Part shown: positions 1 to 11,223 of the stretch, piece by piece
Layout of the letters: the number at the start of each line of letters is the position of its first letter
How positions within the stretch are numbered: the first letter of the stretch is position 1
Assembly: GCA_037974335.1 (NCBI GenBank)
Contig: CM075760.1
Span: 21,036,291-21,100,290 of the forward strand
Origin: Prionace glauca
Taxonomy: Eukaryota > Chordata > Chondrichthyes > Carcharhiniformes > Carcharhinidae
Length of the DNA stretch: 64,000 nt
Reading direction: 5' to 3'
Translations under genes and position numbers: made by a program
The notes under the pieces: model-generated
Told to the model about the DNA's origin: nothing
The model's database searches: none
What the model saw: only the letters and a program-made list of their open reading frames with translations

Positions 1-205
1 ATACTTACATATTAAATGTTCTTCAGTTGAAACACATGAACTGTTTGTTGTTTCCATGCACTCATGGAAGGCAGAGATGGGGGTGAAGGTTATCACTGGG
101 AAAACTGAAGGGGAATTGCTAAAAGAGATCATTTCTCCAAAATGGGTTATTTGAAAGTAGATTATTTAAAATAAATAAGCACGCAAATGTCTATGATATT
201 TCTTA

Positions 206-388
206 GACATAGAACCATAAAATTCCTACAGTTCAGAAGAAAGGTTATCTTGGCCCATCGAGTCTGCATCCCACCCAGGTCCTCCCCGCTGCCCTATCCC
301 CATTAGCCCCACACATTTTCCATGGCTAATCCACATATTCAACGGGAAAATAACGGGCAATTTTGCATGGCCAATCCAACTAATATGA
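206..388 (-). mobile_element. 3' half of a tRNA-derived SINE
   Basis: The stretch contains the usual 3' landmarks of the window's common SINE read backwards: 'catagaacc', 'cccatcgagtctgca', 'cctatcccc', then 'catggccaatcc'. The tRNA-like head is missing. Matching pieces lie in arm B (11628-11812) and in a third copy (22432-22602), so the insertion predates these duplications. Confidence 0.75.
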
Positions 389-713
389 TCTGTCGTAATA
401 TAAATGAGGGATGGGTTTTGTGCAGTAATACAGAGACAGAGCCGAATGCACCAGATATCGATAAAGCACCTGTACTAATATGAATGCAAACTGGGTCCAG
501 TTCAGTCATTACTGAGAGAGTGTATACAGTATATTACTAACCAGCGTGGTGTTTTCTCATCTAAATAGAAACATGACATACTCAGTTTTGACAAAGACAA
601 GGTCTTTGTGAAGGATAAAATGTGAAGGATAAACTTGCATTTGGTGAATAAAAAGTCCGAAATACAATAAAAATTCATGGATAAATCAACATTTTAAATA
701 AATTGCATCAGCT

Positions 714-785
714 TCCCTGGTGGCCTAGTGGTTAAGATTCGGCGCTCTCAGTACTACAACCTGGGTTCGGCTCCCGCTCAGGGAA
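714..785 (+). pseudogene. tRNA-Glu(CTC) relic, arm A
   Basis: This 72-nt stretch, the normal tRNA-Glu length, opens with TCCCTGG and closes with TCAGGGAA, which pair as a good acceptor stem. A-box (GGCCTAGTGGTTAAGA) and B-box (GGTTCGGCTCC) analogues are present. The loop CTCTCAG gives anticodon CTC. However, the anticodon stem CGGCG/TACTA cannot pair properly and the outer T-stem pair is lost, so I read it as a decaying tRNA gene. Its partner in arm B (11224-11295) has a different anticodon and a better stem. Confidence 0.75.
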
Positions 786-1380
786 TGTAGATTTATTGCT
801 GTACAACAATCCTGCGTTACTTCTCAGTCTGCAACTGTCAGAATCAATATTAGGGAGATTTCTTTGTTTGTATCTGAATTGGAAAAGTCACATGTGAAGA
901 ATCAAAAAGAAATTAAGAGAGCGATAGGCGAGAAAGGGCTGATGGTACGAAATGCTGATGCGGTTAAAATCTAGCTGTTAATGGGGGAAGATTTATTGTT
1001 TCTACTGACACAAATATCTGCAGATCTCGGTCCAAATCTCTGCTTCCATGACAAGAAAACTTTGAATTGAATGAAATAGTAAACTCTCCCACCCCCTGTG
1101 AAATGGCGGCAGTTTTCACTCAGAAACCAGTAAGTGTGAGTTTAAGAATGTGGGAAGGAGAAAGACTCAGTTTGAGCGGTGACATTGCGGGAGGAATGGA
1201 GAGCTGGAGTTCATCCAGAAAAGCAGCAAATTTAAAATCAATGGTGTCCAATGTTGGATGGTCCATTAACGCTGATAATTTAATGTTATTCAGCAGAATT
1301 ACCACAGGATGGTTTATCACAGATTGATGCTAATACTTTGAATGGAGTGAATTGCAGTGACATTGAATGCAGTAGAAAGG

Positions 1381-1690
1381 ACAGCGCGGTAGCACAGTGA
1401 TTAGCACTGCTGCCTCACAGCGCCAGGGACTCAGGTCCTCGGGTCAACGTCTGTGCGGAGTTTGCACGTTCTCCCCGTGCCTCCGTGGGTTTCCTCCGGG
1501 TGTTCCGGTGTCTGATTCAAAGAAGTGTGTTTTAGTTTGATTGGCCATGCTAAATTGATCCTAGTGTCACACGGATTAGGAGGATAAATATGTGGGTTTA
1601 CAGGGAATAGGGCGTGGGTGGGATTGTTGTGGCTGCGGACTCGATGGGCTGAATGGCCTCCTTCTGGGGGAATCGAAAGAGGTAATGCAA
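1381..1690 (+). mobile_element. SINE, tRNA-headed V-SINE/HE1 type
   Basis: The tRNA-like head 'gtagcacagtgattagcact' is followed by the conserved central block 'ttgcacgttctccccgtg' and 'gtgggtttcctccgggtg'. The 3' part reads 'tcgatgggctgaatggcctc'. This order is typical of V-SINEs such as shark HE1 (established family knowledge). The arm B partner is at 10341-10627. Confidence 0.85.
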
Positions 1691-2064
1691 ATATACATTG
1701 TTTTGGATGAAACAGCAGGTCAACTAAATATATTTTCACTGTCATGTAAAAGCGGACCTGACATCTGCATTGAAATGTGATGAGGTTGGAAAAACTCAGG
1801 ACGTTACATGGCATGTGTGCATCAGGAAACAAAGATAAACCTTCACCTCCTTCACTTTTCATTAACATTGGGAATGTTTAGAAATAGAGGAAGTTTTTTA
1901 AAAAGCGAAATCCAACAAGGAGGAAATAGAACAACACCTGGCAGGGTGGAAATTGCGGTGGGTATTTAGTCTGTTGCAGTTTGTGTTAATTGATGTTTGA
2001 AAACAGTGCGAGACAAAATGCAGGACTGTTTATCAGAGAGCACAGAAAACCAGCAACGGAATCC

Positions 2065-2137
2065 TGCCGAAACCCGGGATCGAACCAGGGACCTTTCGAT
2101 CTTCAGTCTAACGCTCTCCCAACTGAGCTATTTCGGC
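2065..2137 (-). tRNA. tRNA-Phe(GAA)
   Basis: A complete 73-nt tRNA read on the minus strand. The acceptor GCCGAAA pairs with TTTCGGC and discriminator A follows. The A-box is TAGCTCAGTTGGGAGAGC, the B-box GGTTCGATCC, and the anticodon loop CTGAAGA gives GAA. One anticodon-stem mismatch (TTAGA/TCGAA) is the only defect noted. A run of four T lies shortly downstream on the minus strand, enough for Pol III termination. No CCA is encoded, as expected for a eukaryote. The arm B partner at 9893-9957 is broken. Confidence 0.9.
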
Positions 2138-2611
2138 CGGCTGGTTGGCTAGCTAGCAGACTGGAAGCTTCCGTCTCCCAAATATCTAAGAGAAAAATGA
2201 TTTCTGCCTATTCGTTAATGCATCATTTTCAGGTGTTCATTTGATTTGCTTTAAACGTCATGACTACCTTTTTTTTCAAAACTTTAATGCAGTGGGAAAC
2301 ATCATTATTCATTTTGACAGGAGGAAACATCAGAGACAGTGTAATATCAATTACTGTGGGAAAAAGATGTGCTTCTGAAGCCAGGCTAGTTGTTTCTCCA
2401 GATCTGCTTGCCCTGAGGTCATCACCCTGTTTCTGTAGTACCGTGGTTATCACAAGACCCAGATTAATTCTGTAAGTATCTGGGTAGAAATGGGAATGAT
2501 GGGATGTGTACACGATCCGATTTCAGTTTCAGTTAGAAAAATCAAGCCCATCACCTTAATTCTTGGGCAGGCAATACAGTCTCACTGTTTGTAATCCTGT
2601 TATTTATATCA

Positions 2612-2731
2612 TGATGTGGAGACGCCAGTGTTGGATTGAAGTGGGTGCAGAACGCATTCTCACAACACCACGTTAAAGTAAAACAGAATTATTTTGAATT
2701 ACGAGCTTTTGGAGCGCTGCTCCTTCATCAG
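2612..2731 (-). mobile_element. Short 3'-terminal fragment of a Penelope-like element
   Basis: On the minus strand it runs from 'ctgatgaaggagcagcgctc' through 'cgtggtgttgtgagaa' to 'ccacatcatga'. The same order closes the longer element at 4340-4965 ('cctggtgttgtcagac' and 'cccacatcatg'). Arm B keeps only its first roughly 25 bases (about 9818-9842), so the insertion was present before that part of arm B was lost. Confidence 0.6.
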
Positions 2732-2915
2732 TTTAACTCGGCAGTCAGAAATTCACTGTGTGTGAGTGCTCTCGAAAGGGGCCACTTGCACACACTGCTT
2801 TACTCCAGCAAATTGTTCAGCTGGCAATGATTCTTTTCGTTGTTCTTGACGAAAACGACACAGGACACATTCCTGCATTCAATCTGAACTGTGAGACCAA
2901 AACTCAAATCCATTT

Positions 2916-2997
2916 TGGCAGCGGTGGGATTCGAACCCACGCCTCCGAAGAGACTGGAGCCTTAATCCAGCGCCTTAGACCGCTCGGCCACGCTACC
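2916..2997 (-). tRNA. tRNA-Leu(AAG)
   Basis: An intact 82-nt class-II tRNA on the minus strand. The acceptor GGTAGCG pairs with CGCTGCC and discriminator A follows. The A-box is TGGCCGAGCGGTCTAAGG and the anticodon stem CTGGA/TCCAG encloses loop TTAAGGC (anticodon AAG). The variable arm is TCTCTTCGGAGG and the T-arm GTGGG-TTCGAAT-CCCAC is perfect. A TTTT tract lies just downstream. It looks functional. The arm B copy (9547-9629) carries T-arm damage. Confidence 0.95.
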
Positions 2998-3595
2998 ACG
3001 TGAAACCCTGTCACAATAATGTTATTTGATGATAACGTTACTGAAATTCATTAAAAGCAATGAAACTTGGAACGGCCATCAGGAGGATTGAGCCTGCTCC
3101 TTCACTGATTCAGGTAAGTCTGAACTGAGGAACAAACAGAAATCATCTCACCTCAGAAACACAATGAGCTGCACACAGTAACATGCAGTGAAGGGCCGGC
3201 ATCATTTAAACTGTCCTTAAGCTCGTCTCTTCCCAATGTCCTGCCAGAAATGACAAGAGAACCTCCAGTTGAATTTGCTCAGTGTCTGCACTCCAGGACT
3301 CGAGGCAAAATTATGTTTTATATGTTCATCCAGGCAATATCTCACATTTGTTTTCAGAGTTTGGATGAGAGCAATAAATCTTCAATTTCAGACCTGAAAT
3401 CTAAACAGCAGCGAAAAATACAAACTCTAATCACCAGCTTACCCAACAGCATGTTTTAGAATTTACTTTATCCGCGCTGTATTTGTTACTTTAGTTTTCA
3501 TACCAGGCCACTTTTACAGAAATAGCTTTCTCCTGCAAAATGACAGATTCTTATTCAACCATGGTGTGTTCAGCCAATGACAACATTCCATGAAT

Positions 3596-4339
3596 AAAAA
3601 CTCCAATATTAATGTCCCACATCAGGAACATCTGCTTCATTGTTGTGTCTTTATTTTACAGATCAAGTGATGGGTTAAATTTTTTGACTCTGGGCTGATT
3701 ATCAAGATCTCTCTGTGACTCAAATGCAATATCTGCTCTCGGTTATTCTATTCTCTCATTTTATCATTCTGAATCTGTAACTGAGACAATCGTAGACGTT
3801 ATATCAGTTTCCAGTGTGAAAAATACGAGACTTTTTTTTTGTTACAATGCAACTGTGGTTAATAGTTTTCCCGTAGTTTAAATTTCATGTATACATAAGA
3901 AACTTTTCTCATTCCTTATTCACATCTGTTAATTCATCTTTCTATTAAGGTCTGTATTCTCTTTGTGGTGTATGTAACAGATGTACAAATATTGACGGAT
4001 TCCCTGTGCATTTGTTCTGTTCTCAATGTGAAGCTCGATCGTTATGTTCACTTTTCTAACTTAAAAAAAATTTATTGTAAAATATTGTCTGAATTTTTTA
4101 AATAAATTTTAAATAAAAAAATAACTGCCTCTGCCTTGGCTTAATTCCGCTCTCAAAAACCCATCCACTGGGCTCCATTTTCCCTATTATAGGGCTGCCC
4201 CCTTTCCCAGACAGGCATGTTCCCGCTGTTATGTGTGGAATGTGGTTGAACTAAAGGCTGTTCAGTGAAAGAGCCACTGCGTCACCCAGTGACACATCTG
4301 TGCAAAGACACCTTCATCCCTGCCTTTTCGGATAATAGT
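3596..4339. other. Unassigned AT-rich DNA
   Basis: AT-rich sequence with homopolymer runs lies between inverted-repeat arm A and the Penelope-like fragment. I see no convincing open frame, RNA gene or repeat structure. Confidence 0.5.
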
Positions 4340-4965
4340 CATGATGTGGGTATGCCGGCGTTGGACTGGCGTAAACACAGTAAAAAGTCTGACAACACCA
4401 GGTTTTAGTCCAACCGATTTATTTGATAATATACTCACAAGCTTTCGAGGGGACTGCCTCTTCGTCAGGTGAATGGAGAGTTCTGGCCTCAGACAGAGCA
4501 TATAAAGCACAGACAGTTTAGAGATTACTGATTAGAATGCGAATCCTTACACCTAACCTGCTGTTCAAGACCTGAAGTGGCTGACAATGTGAGTGGAAGG
4601 AGCACTGATCACAGGTTAAAGAGATGTATATTGTCTCCAGACAGCACAGTGAGTGAGGTTTTGCAAACCCAAGCAAGTCACGGGGGTTACAGATAGTGCG
4701 ACATGAACCCAAGATCCCTGATGAGACCGTCCTCATGTGTGCGGAACTTGGCTGTCAGTCTCTGCTCAGCGACTCTGCGCAGTCGTGAGTCGTGAAGGCC
4801 GCCTTGGAGAATGCTTATGCGAAGGTCAGAGGCTGAATGCCCGTGACCACTGAAGCGTTCGCCAACAGGAAGGGAACAGTCTTGCCTGGTGATTGTCGAG
4901 CGATGTTCACTGGTCGTCCAGTGGTTTGTGTTCAGCACTTCCCCAGTGATGCGTAGTTTCAATTC
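4340..4965 (-). mobile_element. Penelope-like retroelement, 3' end with partial GIY-YIG endonuclease
   Basis: The minus strand from 4962 encodes a fragment with the pattern PVGERFSGHGHSASDLRI, then SRLRRVAEQRL and a closing DLGFM. This resembles the C-terminal part of the GIY-YIG endonuclease domain of Penelope-like elements (H-x-GH-S-x-SDLR, then an R-x-x-E block). The reverse transcriptase and the GIY-YIG start are absent, so the copy is 5'-truncated. A 3' untranslated part follows (about 4340-4690) and shares its end with the fragment at 2612-2731. The family call comes from motif recall; no search was run. It lies directly beside LINE B1. Confidence 0.65.
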
Positions 4966-4989
4966 CCGCCGAGGAAATTCTCTGGGCGT

Positions 4990-5270
4990 TCTCTGGGCTG
5001 CTGCCGGTGCCTGGGGCTAGCAGGGCTAGAAATAATGAAATAATCCAACTAAATGCGTGGTTGAAGGATTGGTGTAGGGCAGAGGGTTTTATATTCGTAG
5101 ACCACTGGGAAGTCTTTATGAAAGAACGGCAAATATACAAGAGGGATGGGGTACAGTTAACTGGGAAGGGCATGCATATCTTAGCTGGAAGGTTAGCTGG
5201 AGTATTTCGGCAGGGTTTAAACTACTATGGAGGGGGGTGGGGAGGTAGACGGAACTGGGATTGGGGATAG
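4990..5270 (+). pseudogene. LINE B1 ORF1, C-terminal remnant (esterase-like)
   Basis: The frame ending at 5268-5270 reads NNEIIQLNAWL, FVDHWEVFM and KRDGVQLTGKG before a short tail. CR1-clade ORF1 proteins can carry an SGNH-hydrolase (esterase) domain whose last block is D-G-x-H-L-T (established for CR1). Here the block reads D-G-V-Q-L-T, so the usual catalytic His is Gln in this copy. The N-terminal catalytic Ser block is not present because the element is 5'-truncated. The frame overlaps the start of ORF2 by about 40 bases. Confidence 0.6.
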
Positions 5271-8108
5271 GGTAAGCCCGGAGGGTAGGAAGAAGGATCG
5301 GATTGTTTCTGAGGGTCTTCGGTGCATGTGTTTCAATGCTAGGAGTGTGACTGGCAAAACAGATGAACTGAAGGCATTAATGTTCGAAAGGAAGTTGGAA
5401 GTGGTGGCGGTGAAAGAGACTTGGTTAAAGGAAGGGCAGGACTGGCAGTTGAATGTTCTTGGGTATAAGTGTTTCAGGCGAGATAGGGGTGGGTCGCTGA
5501 GAGGTGGGGGAGTGGCGTTGTTAGTTAAGGATTGCATCGTAGCAGTGCAGAGGGAGGGAGGTACGGAGGATATAGGAATCGAGTCGCTATGGGTGGAGTT
5601 GAGGAATAGGAAGGGAGATGTTACTATGTTGGGTGTGTACTACAGACCGCCCAACAGCCCGAGGGCTGTGGAAGAAGGGATAAGCAGGGACATTCTAGAT
5701 AAGTGCAGGAAGAATAGGATGGTGGTAGTGGGAGATTTTAATCTCCCCGGGGTAGATTGGAATGTACTGAGATCAGAGGCTGCTGACGGGGAGGAATTTG
5801 TACAGTGTGTAATGGAAGGATCCCTGGAGCAGTACGTGGATAGACCGACCAGAGAGGGGGCTATACCCGACTTGGTTCTGGGGAATGAGCCTGGGCAGGT
5901 GGTTGACGTTGAAGTAGGAGAGCATGTGGCTAACAGTGACCACAACTCTGCCTGGTTCAAGATATTAATGGATAAAGATGAAGCCTGTCCTAAGGGGAGG
6001 GTGTTAAACTGGGAGAGGGCTAGATACAACCGGATTAGGCAGGATCTTAAAGTTACGGACTGGGGTACGCTGTTTAACGGTAGGTCGACGCTGGGTATGT
6101 GGGAGTCACTCAAGGGAAAACTAAAATCTTTACAGGAAAGACATGTGCCGGTCAAGAGGAAGGATGGGAAAGGTAGGATTAGAGAGCCGTGGGTAACTAG
6201 GGATATTGAGGACCGGGTCAGGAGAAAGAGGGAGGCGTACACTAGATCTGGGCATTTGAGGACAGAGATAGCGTTAGAAGAATACAGAGAATGTAGGAGA
6301 GAACCTAAAAGGGGCATCAGAAAGGCAAAAAGGGGCCACGAAATGGCTTTGGCGGGTAGGATTAAGGAAAATCCTAAGGCATTTTACTCCTATATTAGAA
6401 ACAAAAGGATGGTTAGAGGGAACATTGGTCCTCTCAGGGACAGAGGAGGGGAACTATGCTTGGAGCCTGGGGGAATGGGGGAGATCTTGAATGAATACTT
6501 TGCGTCGGTATTCACACAGGAGAGGGGTCTGATCTCTGCTGCTGTGCTTGAGAAGTTTGAGGATCCGTTGAGGGAAATAGTCATCATAGTCAAGAGGTGT
6601 TGGGACTTTTAGACAGTATAAAGACGGATAAATCTCCGGGGCCTGATGGCATCTATCCTAGGCTGCTAAGGGAGGTGAGGGATGAAATTGCTGGGCCTCT
6701 GACGCAAATCTTTGTCTCTTCTTTGGACACAGGTGAGGTCCCAGAGGATTGGCGGATTGCAAATGTAGTACCGTTGTTTAAGAAGGGTCAGAGGGATAAC
6801 CCAGAGAACTATAGGCCAGTGAGCTTGACTTCAGTTATAGGCAAGATAATGGAGACGATCCTCAAGGATAGGATGTATGAGCATCTGGAGCGCTGCAATC
6901 TGATCAGAGATACGCAGCACGGCTTCGTTACAGGGTGGTCGTGCCTTACGAATCTATTGGAATTTTTTGAAGAGGTGACAAAAAAGGTTGACGAAGGACA
7001 AGCCGTTGATGTTGTCTATATGGATTTCAGTAAGGCGTTTGACAAGGTCCCTCACGGTAGGCTGATAGAAAAGGTGAAGGCTCATGGGATACAAGGCCAG
7101 GTATGTAGATGGGTGGAGAAATAGCTTGGGAGGAGGAGACAGCGGGTAGTAGTGGAAGGCTCCTTTTTCAATTGGAGGTCTGTCACCAGTGGGGTGCCGC
7201 AGGGCTCGGTACTAGGACCTCTACTATTTGTAGTATATATTAATGACTTGGAAGAGGGGGTAGGAGGTGTGATCAGCAAATTTGCTGATGACACTAAGAT
7301 GGTTGGATTGGCGGGCACTGAGGAGCAGTGCCTGGCAATGTAACAGGACATAGACAGGCTGGTAGATTGGGCAGATAGATGGCAAATGGAATTTAATCCG
7401 GAGAAAAGCGAGGTGATGCACTTTGGCCGGAATAATGTGGAGCGGAGTTATACGATAAAAGGTAGAACTATCCGGAGTATAGATACGCAGAGAGACCTGG
7501 GAGTGCAGGTACACAAGTCCCTGAAGGTGTCGGTGCAGGTGCAGAATGTGATGAGGAAAGCGTATGGCATGTTAGCCTTCATAGGAAGGGGTATAGAACA
7601 TAAGAGTAGGAGTCTGATGTTGCAGTTGTATAGAACGTTGGTTAGGCCTCACCTGGAGTACTGCATCCAGTTCTGGTCGCCGTACTACCGGAAGGATGTA
7701 GAGATCCTGGAGAGAATGCAGAGGAGATTTACCAGGATGTTGCCTGGTATGGAAGGGCTGTCTTACGAGGAAAGATTGAACGCACTTCGGCTGTTTTCCC
7801 TTGAGAGACGTCGGCTGAGGGGGGATCTAATAGAGGTTTATAAGATTATGAAGGGGATAGATAGAGTAAATGGTGGTAAGCTTTTTCCGCTATTAGAAAT
7901 GGATAGAACGAGGGGTCACGGGCTTAGGGTGAGGGGGGCTAGATATAAGACTAATATTAGAGGGCAGCTTTACACACAAAGGGTAGTGGGGATATGGAAT
8001 GCACTGCCGAGTAAGGTGGTGGAAGCAGGCACGCTAGGGTTGTTCAAGAGTCACTTGGACAGCCACATGAGCGGTCTACATATAGGGGGATATAGCAGGC
8101 CTTACTAA
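5227..8108 (+). pseudogene. LINE B1 ORF2: endonuclease plus reverse transcriptase, broken
   Basis: The N-terminal part (5227-6612) is an APE-type endonuclease. It shows NARSV, AVKETWL with the catalytic Glu, GVYYRPPN, VVGDFNLPGVDW and SDHNS, followed by a basic linker. The reverse transcriptase follows from 6597: KSPGPDG, ENYRPVSLTS, MDFSKAFDKVPH, SGVPQGSVLGP and FADDTK as the catalytic YADD-like box. A C-terminal arginine-rich domain ends at 8108. The frame shifts near 6580-6600, where a net two bases are missing relative to the copy near 36650. Stops lie at 7122-7124 (a Trp codon in the copy near 38070) and at 7340-7342 (Gln in its sister at 38290). It therefore cannot make the full enzyme, but damage is light. 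Confidence 0.9.
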
Positions 8109-8617
8109 ACATTGTAGGCTTGGGGTTCAGTTTTAGCCTCAGGGATATAGAGTCTTTTTAATAAAGAATTTTTTATCCACAGGCATTTAAGTCCAGCAAG
8201 GGGCATGCGGGCGGCAGGTTGTGGTGGGCTGCTCTTGGATGTTGCTTCGGGAGTTGCCTACTGCTTTATGTCGTTGGTGTGCGTAAACTGGACCATCTCG
8301 AGGGCATCATGATAGCTCAGAGACTATCTCTGTTGCTGTGCGGACACATGGATTTCGGCCTATGTCCGTGGGAGTTTGCGCGTTCTCCCTATGGTTGCGT
8401 GGGTTTCCTCCGGGTACTCCGGTTTCCTCCCACATCCCAAAAATGTGCTTTTAGGCTGATTGATTGGGTAACAAATTGTCCCTATATTGGACCTCCCTGA
8501 TCCTCACACATTAGGCATAGACTAAAATCATGAATAGGTCACTGACCATGGGACGGCGGCGCGGGCTCGTTGGGCCGAAGGGCCTGTTTCCCGTGCTGTG
8601 TTGTTCTTTGTTCTTTG

Positions 8618-8947
8618 AAAATAAGATTATTTTATCTCAGCAAACCATTAATAATGATGTGATTGACTCTCCGATCGAAAGCAGATCTATTAGAATCAGC
8701 CGAGTGAGATTTGCAAGATTCCATCAGAGCTGGAAATTTCACATGTAGAACAGTTCAAGAACAAACACAGAAAGAGAAGGACAGTGATGGACTGCAAAGT
8801 ACTAACGATTGAGATGTTGCAATGGAAAATCTGTGTGCTAATGAGTCAGATTTCACCCTCTATATTGACACTGAATAATGAAACTATTCCCTCATCTGCA
8901 TTGAAAAACATTTAGAAATATTTGTGTTCAGTTTCGAACTGTCGGAG
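8618..8947. other. Unassigned spacer
   Basis: The stretch lies between the 3' end of LINE B1 and inverted-repeat arm B. I found no partner for it on the arm A side and no coding or RNA signal. Confidence 0.5.
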
Positions 8948-9546
8948 TGTTCATGGAATGTTTTCATTGGCTGAACACATCATGGTTGAATCAGAAGCTG
9001 CCATTTTGCGGGAGAAATCTGTTTGTGATGAAAGTGGTCTGGTGTAAAAATTAAAGTAAAAGCAGCGTGGATAAAGTAAATTCTAAAACACGCTGTAAGC
9101 TGCTGGTCTGGTGGTTAGAGTTTGACTCTTTCCCTGCTGTTCGGATTACTGATCTGAAATTGAAAATTTATTGCTCTCATTCAAACTCAGAAAACACATG
9201 TGGGTTGTTACCTGGATGAACATATAAAATATAATCGCGCCTCGTGTCCTGAAGTGCAGACTCCGAGCAAACCCAACAGGAGGTTCTCTTGTCATTTCTG
9301 GCAGAAATTGGGAAGAGACGAGCTGAAGGACAGTTTAAATGATGCCGGCCCTTCACTGCATGTTACTGTGTGCAGCTCCTTGTGTTTCTGAGGTGAGATG
9401 ATTTCTGTTTGTTCCTCAGTTCAGACTTACCTGAATCAGTGAAGGAGCAGGCTCAATCCTCCTGATGCTTTTTTCCAAGTTCCTTGCTTTTAATGAATTT
9501 CAGTAACGTTATCATCAAATAACATTATTGTGAGAGGGTTTCACGC

Positions 9547-9629
9547 GGTAGCGTGGCCGAGCGGTCTAAGGCGCTGGATTAAGGCTCCAGTCTCTTCGGA
9601 GGCGTGGGTTCGAATCCCCCCCGCTGCCA
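9547..9629 (+). tRNA. tRNA-Leu(AAG), T-arm damaged copy
   Basis: The acceptor, D-arm, anticodon stem (CTGGA/TCCAG, loop TTAAGGC) and variable arm match the intact copy at 2916-2997. The T-arm 3' side reads CCCCCCC instead of CCCACC, adding one base (83 nt total) and breaking the outer pair. Internal A and B boxes remain, so it may still be transcribed, but folding of the product is doubtful. Confidence 0.75.
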
Positions 9630-9892
9630 AAATGGATTTGAGTTTTCATCTCACAGTTCAGATTGAATGCAGGAATGTGTACTGTTTCGTTTTTGTAAAG
9701 AACAACGAACAGAAACATTGCCAACTTAACAAGTTGCTGGCGTAAAGCAGTGGGTGCAAGTGGGCCCTTTCGAGAGCGTGCACACACAGTGAATTGCTGG
9801 CTGCCGAGTTAAACACTGTGATGAAGGAGCAGCGCTCCAAATCATTGCTCTCTTAGAGATTTGGGAGACGGAAGCTTCTAGCCTACCAGCCA

Positions 9893-9957
9893 GCTGAAAT
9901 CGCTCAGTTGGGAAAGCGTTAGACTGAAGGTCCCCGGTTCAATCCCTGGTTTCGGCA
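9893..9957 (+). pseudogene. tRNA-Phe pseudogene
   Basis: Compared with 2065-2137 this copy starts GCTGAAATCGCTC and runs to the correct TTTCGGCA end. About eight bases are missing just after the GAA anticodon (GACTGAAGGTCC), removing the 3' side of the anticodon arm. The acceptor and T-stem also carry changes. It cannot form a cloverleaf. Confidence 0.85.
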
Positions 9958-10340
9958 GCATCCCCTTGCTGGTTTTCTGTGCTCTCTGCTAATGGGATCC
10001 GCGTTTTGTCTCGCACTGTCTTCAAACATCAATTCACACAAACTGCAACAGACCAAATACCGATCGTAATTTCCACCCTGCCAGATGTTGTTCTATTTCC
10101 TGCTTGTTGGATTTCACTTTTTAAAAACTTCCTCTATTTCTAAACATTCCCAATGTTAATGAAAGGTGATGGAGGTGAAGGTTTATCTTTGTTCCCTTAT
10201 GCACACATGCCATGTAACGTCCTGAGTTTTTCTAGCCTCATCACATTTCAGTGCAGATGTCAGGTCCGCTTTTACATGGCAGTGAAAATACATTTAGATG
10301 ACCTGCTGTTTCAACAAAAACAATGTATATTTGCATTACC

Positions 10341-10627
10341 TCTTTCGGAAGGAGGCCATTCGGCCCATCGAGTCCGCACTCACAACAATCCCACCCACGG
10401 CTTATTCCCCGTGAACCCACATATTTACCCTTCTAATCCCTGTGACACTAGAATCAATTTAGCATGGCCAATCAAACTAAAATACGCATCTTCGAAACTG
10501 GAACACCTGGAGGAAACCCACGGAGGCATGGGAAGAACGTGCAAACTCCGCACAGACGGTGACTCGAGGACCTGAGTCCCTGGCGCTGTGTGACATCAGT
10601 GCTAATCACTGTGCTACCGCGCTGTCC
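10341..10627 (-). mobile_element. SINE, V-SINE/HE1 type
   Basis: The mirror partner of 1381-1690. On the plus strand it begins 'ggaggccattcggcccatcg' and ends 'gtgctaccgcgctgtcc', the complement of the tRNA-like head. Confidence 0.85.
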
Positions 10628-11223
10628 TTTCCACTGCATTCAATGTTACTGCAATTCACTCCATTCAAAGTTTTAGCATCAATCTGTGATACACCATCCT
10701 GTGGTGATTCTGCTGAATAACATTAAATTTATCACCGACAATGGACCATCCAACGTTGGACGCCATTGATTTGAAACTTTGCTGCTTTTCTAGGTGAACC
10801 CCAGCTCTCCATTCCTCCCGCAATGTCACCGCTCAAACTGAGTCTTTCTCCTTCCCACGTTATTAAACTCACAGTTACTGGTTTCTGAATGAAAACTGCC
10901 TCCACTTCACTGGGGGTGGGAGACTTTACCAGTTCATTCAAGTAAACGTTTTCTTGTCATTGAATCAGAGATTTGGGTACAGATCTGCGAGATTTTTGTG
11001 TCGGTAGAAACAATAAATTTTCCCCCATTAACAGCCAGACTTTAACCCGTATCAGTATTTTGAGTCATCAGCCCTTTCTAGCCTATCGCTTTCTTATTTT
11101 CTTTTTGCTTCTTTACATGTGACTTTTCCAATTCAGGCGCAAGCAAGGGAATCTTCCCCACACTGATTCTGTCAGTTGTTGACCTGAAGTAACACCGGAC
11201 TGTTGTACAGCAATAAATCTACA

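Larger units (their letters stand above)
1..3595. repeat. Long inverted repeat, arm A
   Basis: The reverse complement of this stretch reappears at 8948-12018, in order and nearly throughout: the opening bases, a SINE tail, a tRNA-Glu, a full SINE, a tRNA-Phe, a tRNA-Leu and the closing 'attccatgaa'. Arm A is about 0.5 kb longer because 2195-2705 has no partner in arm B. The repeat may run past the window start, since arm A begins within shared sequence. Identity is high by eye but was not computed. The shared segment carries no protein gene. Confidence 0.9.
4976..8617 (+). mobile_element. LINE B1, CR1-clade retrotransposon, nearly full coding part
   Basis: The element holds the end of ORF1, a complete but broken ORF2 and a 3' untranslated region of about 0.5 kb. 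The 3' end has tandem 'ttgttcttt' units; short terminal repeats in place of poly(A) are typical of CR1-clade LINEs. The 3' UTR (about 8270-8617) contains the SINE-like block 'gtgggtttcctccgggtact'. Its 3' part is almost identical to the copy at 37913-39570, so the family moved recently. The 5' end is truncated inside ORF1. No target duplication was resolved. Confidence 0.9.

Noticed and set aside
5640-6317. 225-residue antisense open frame
   Set aside because: It is the shadow of the LINE B1 endonuclease and has no recognisable domain.
9101-9150. Possible extra tRNA ('ggtctggtggttagagt')
   Set aside because: Only an A-box-like string; no acceptor pairing and no B-box at proper distance.
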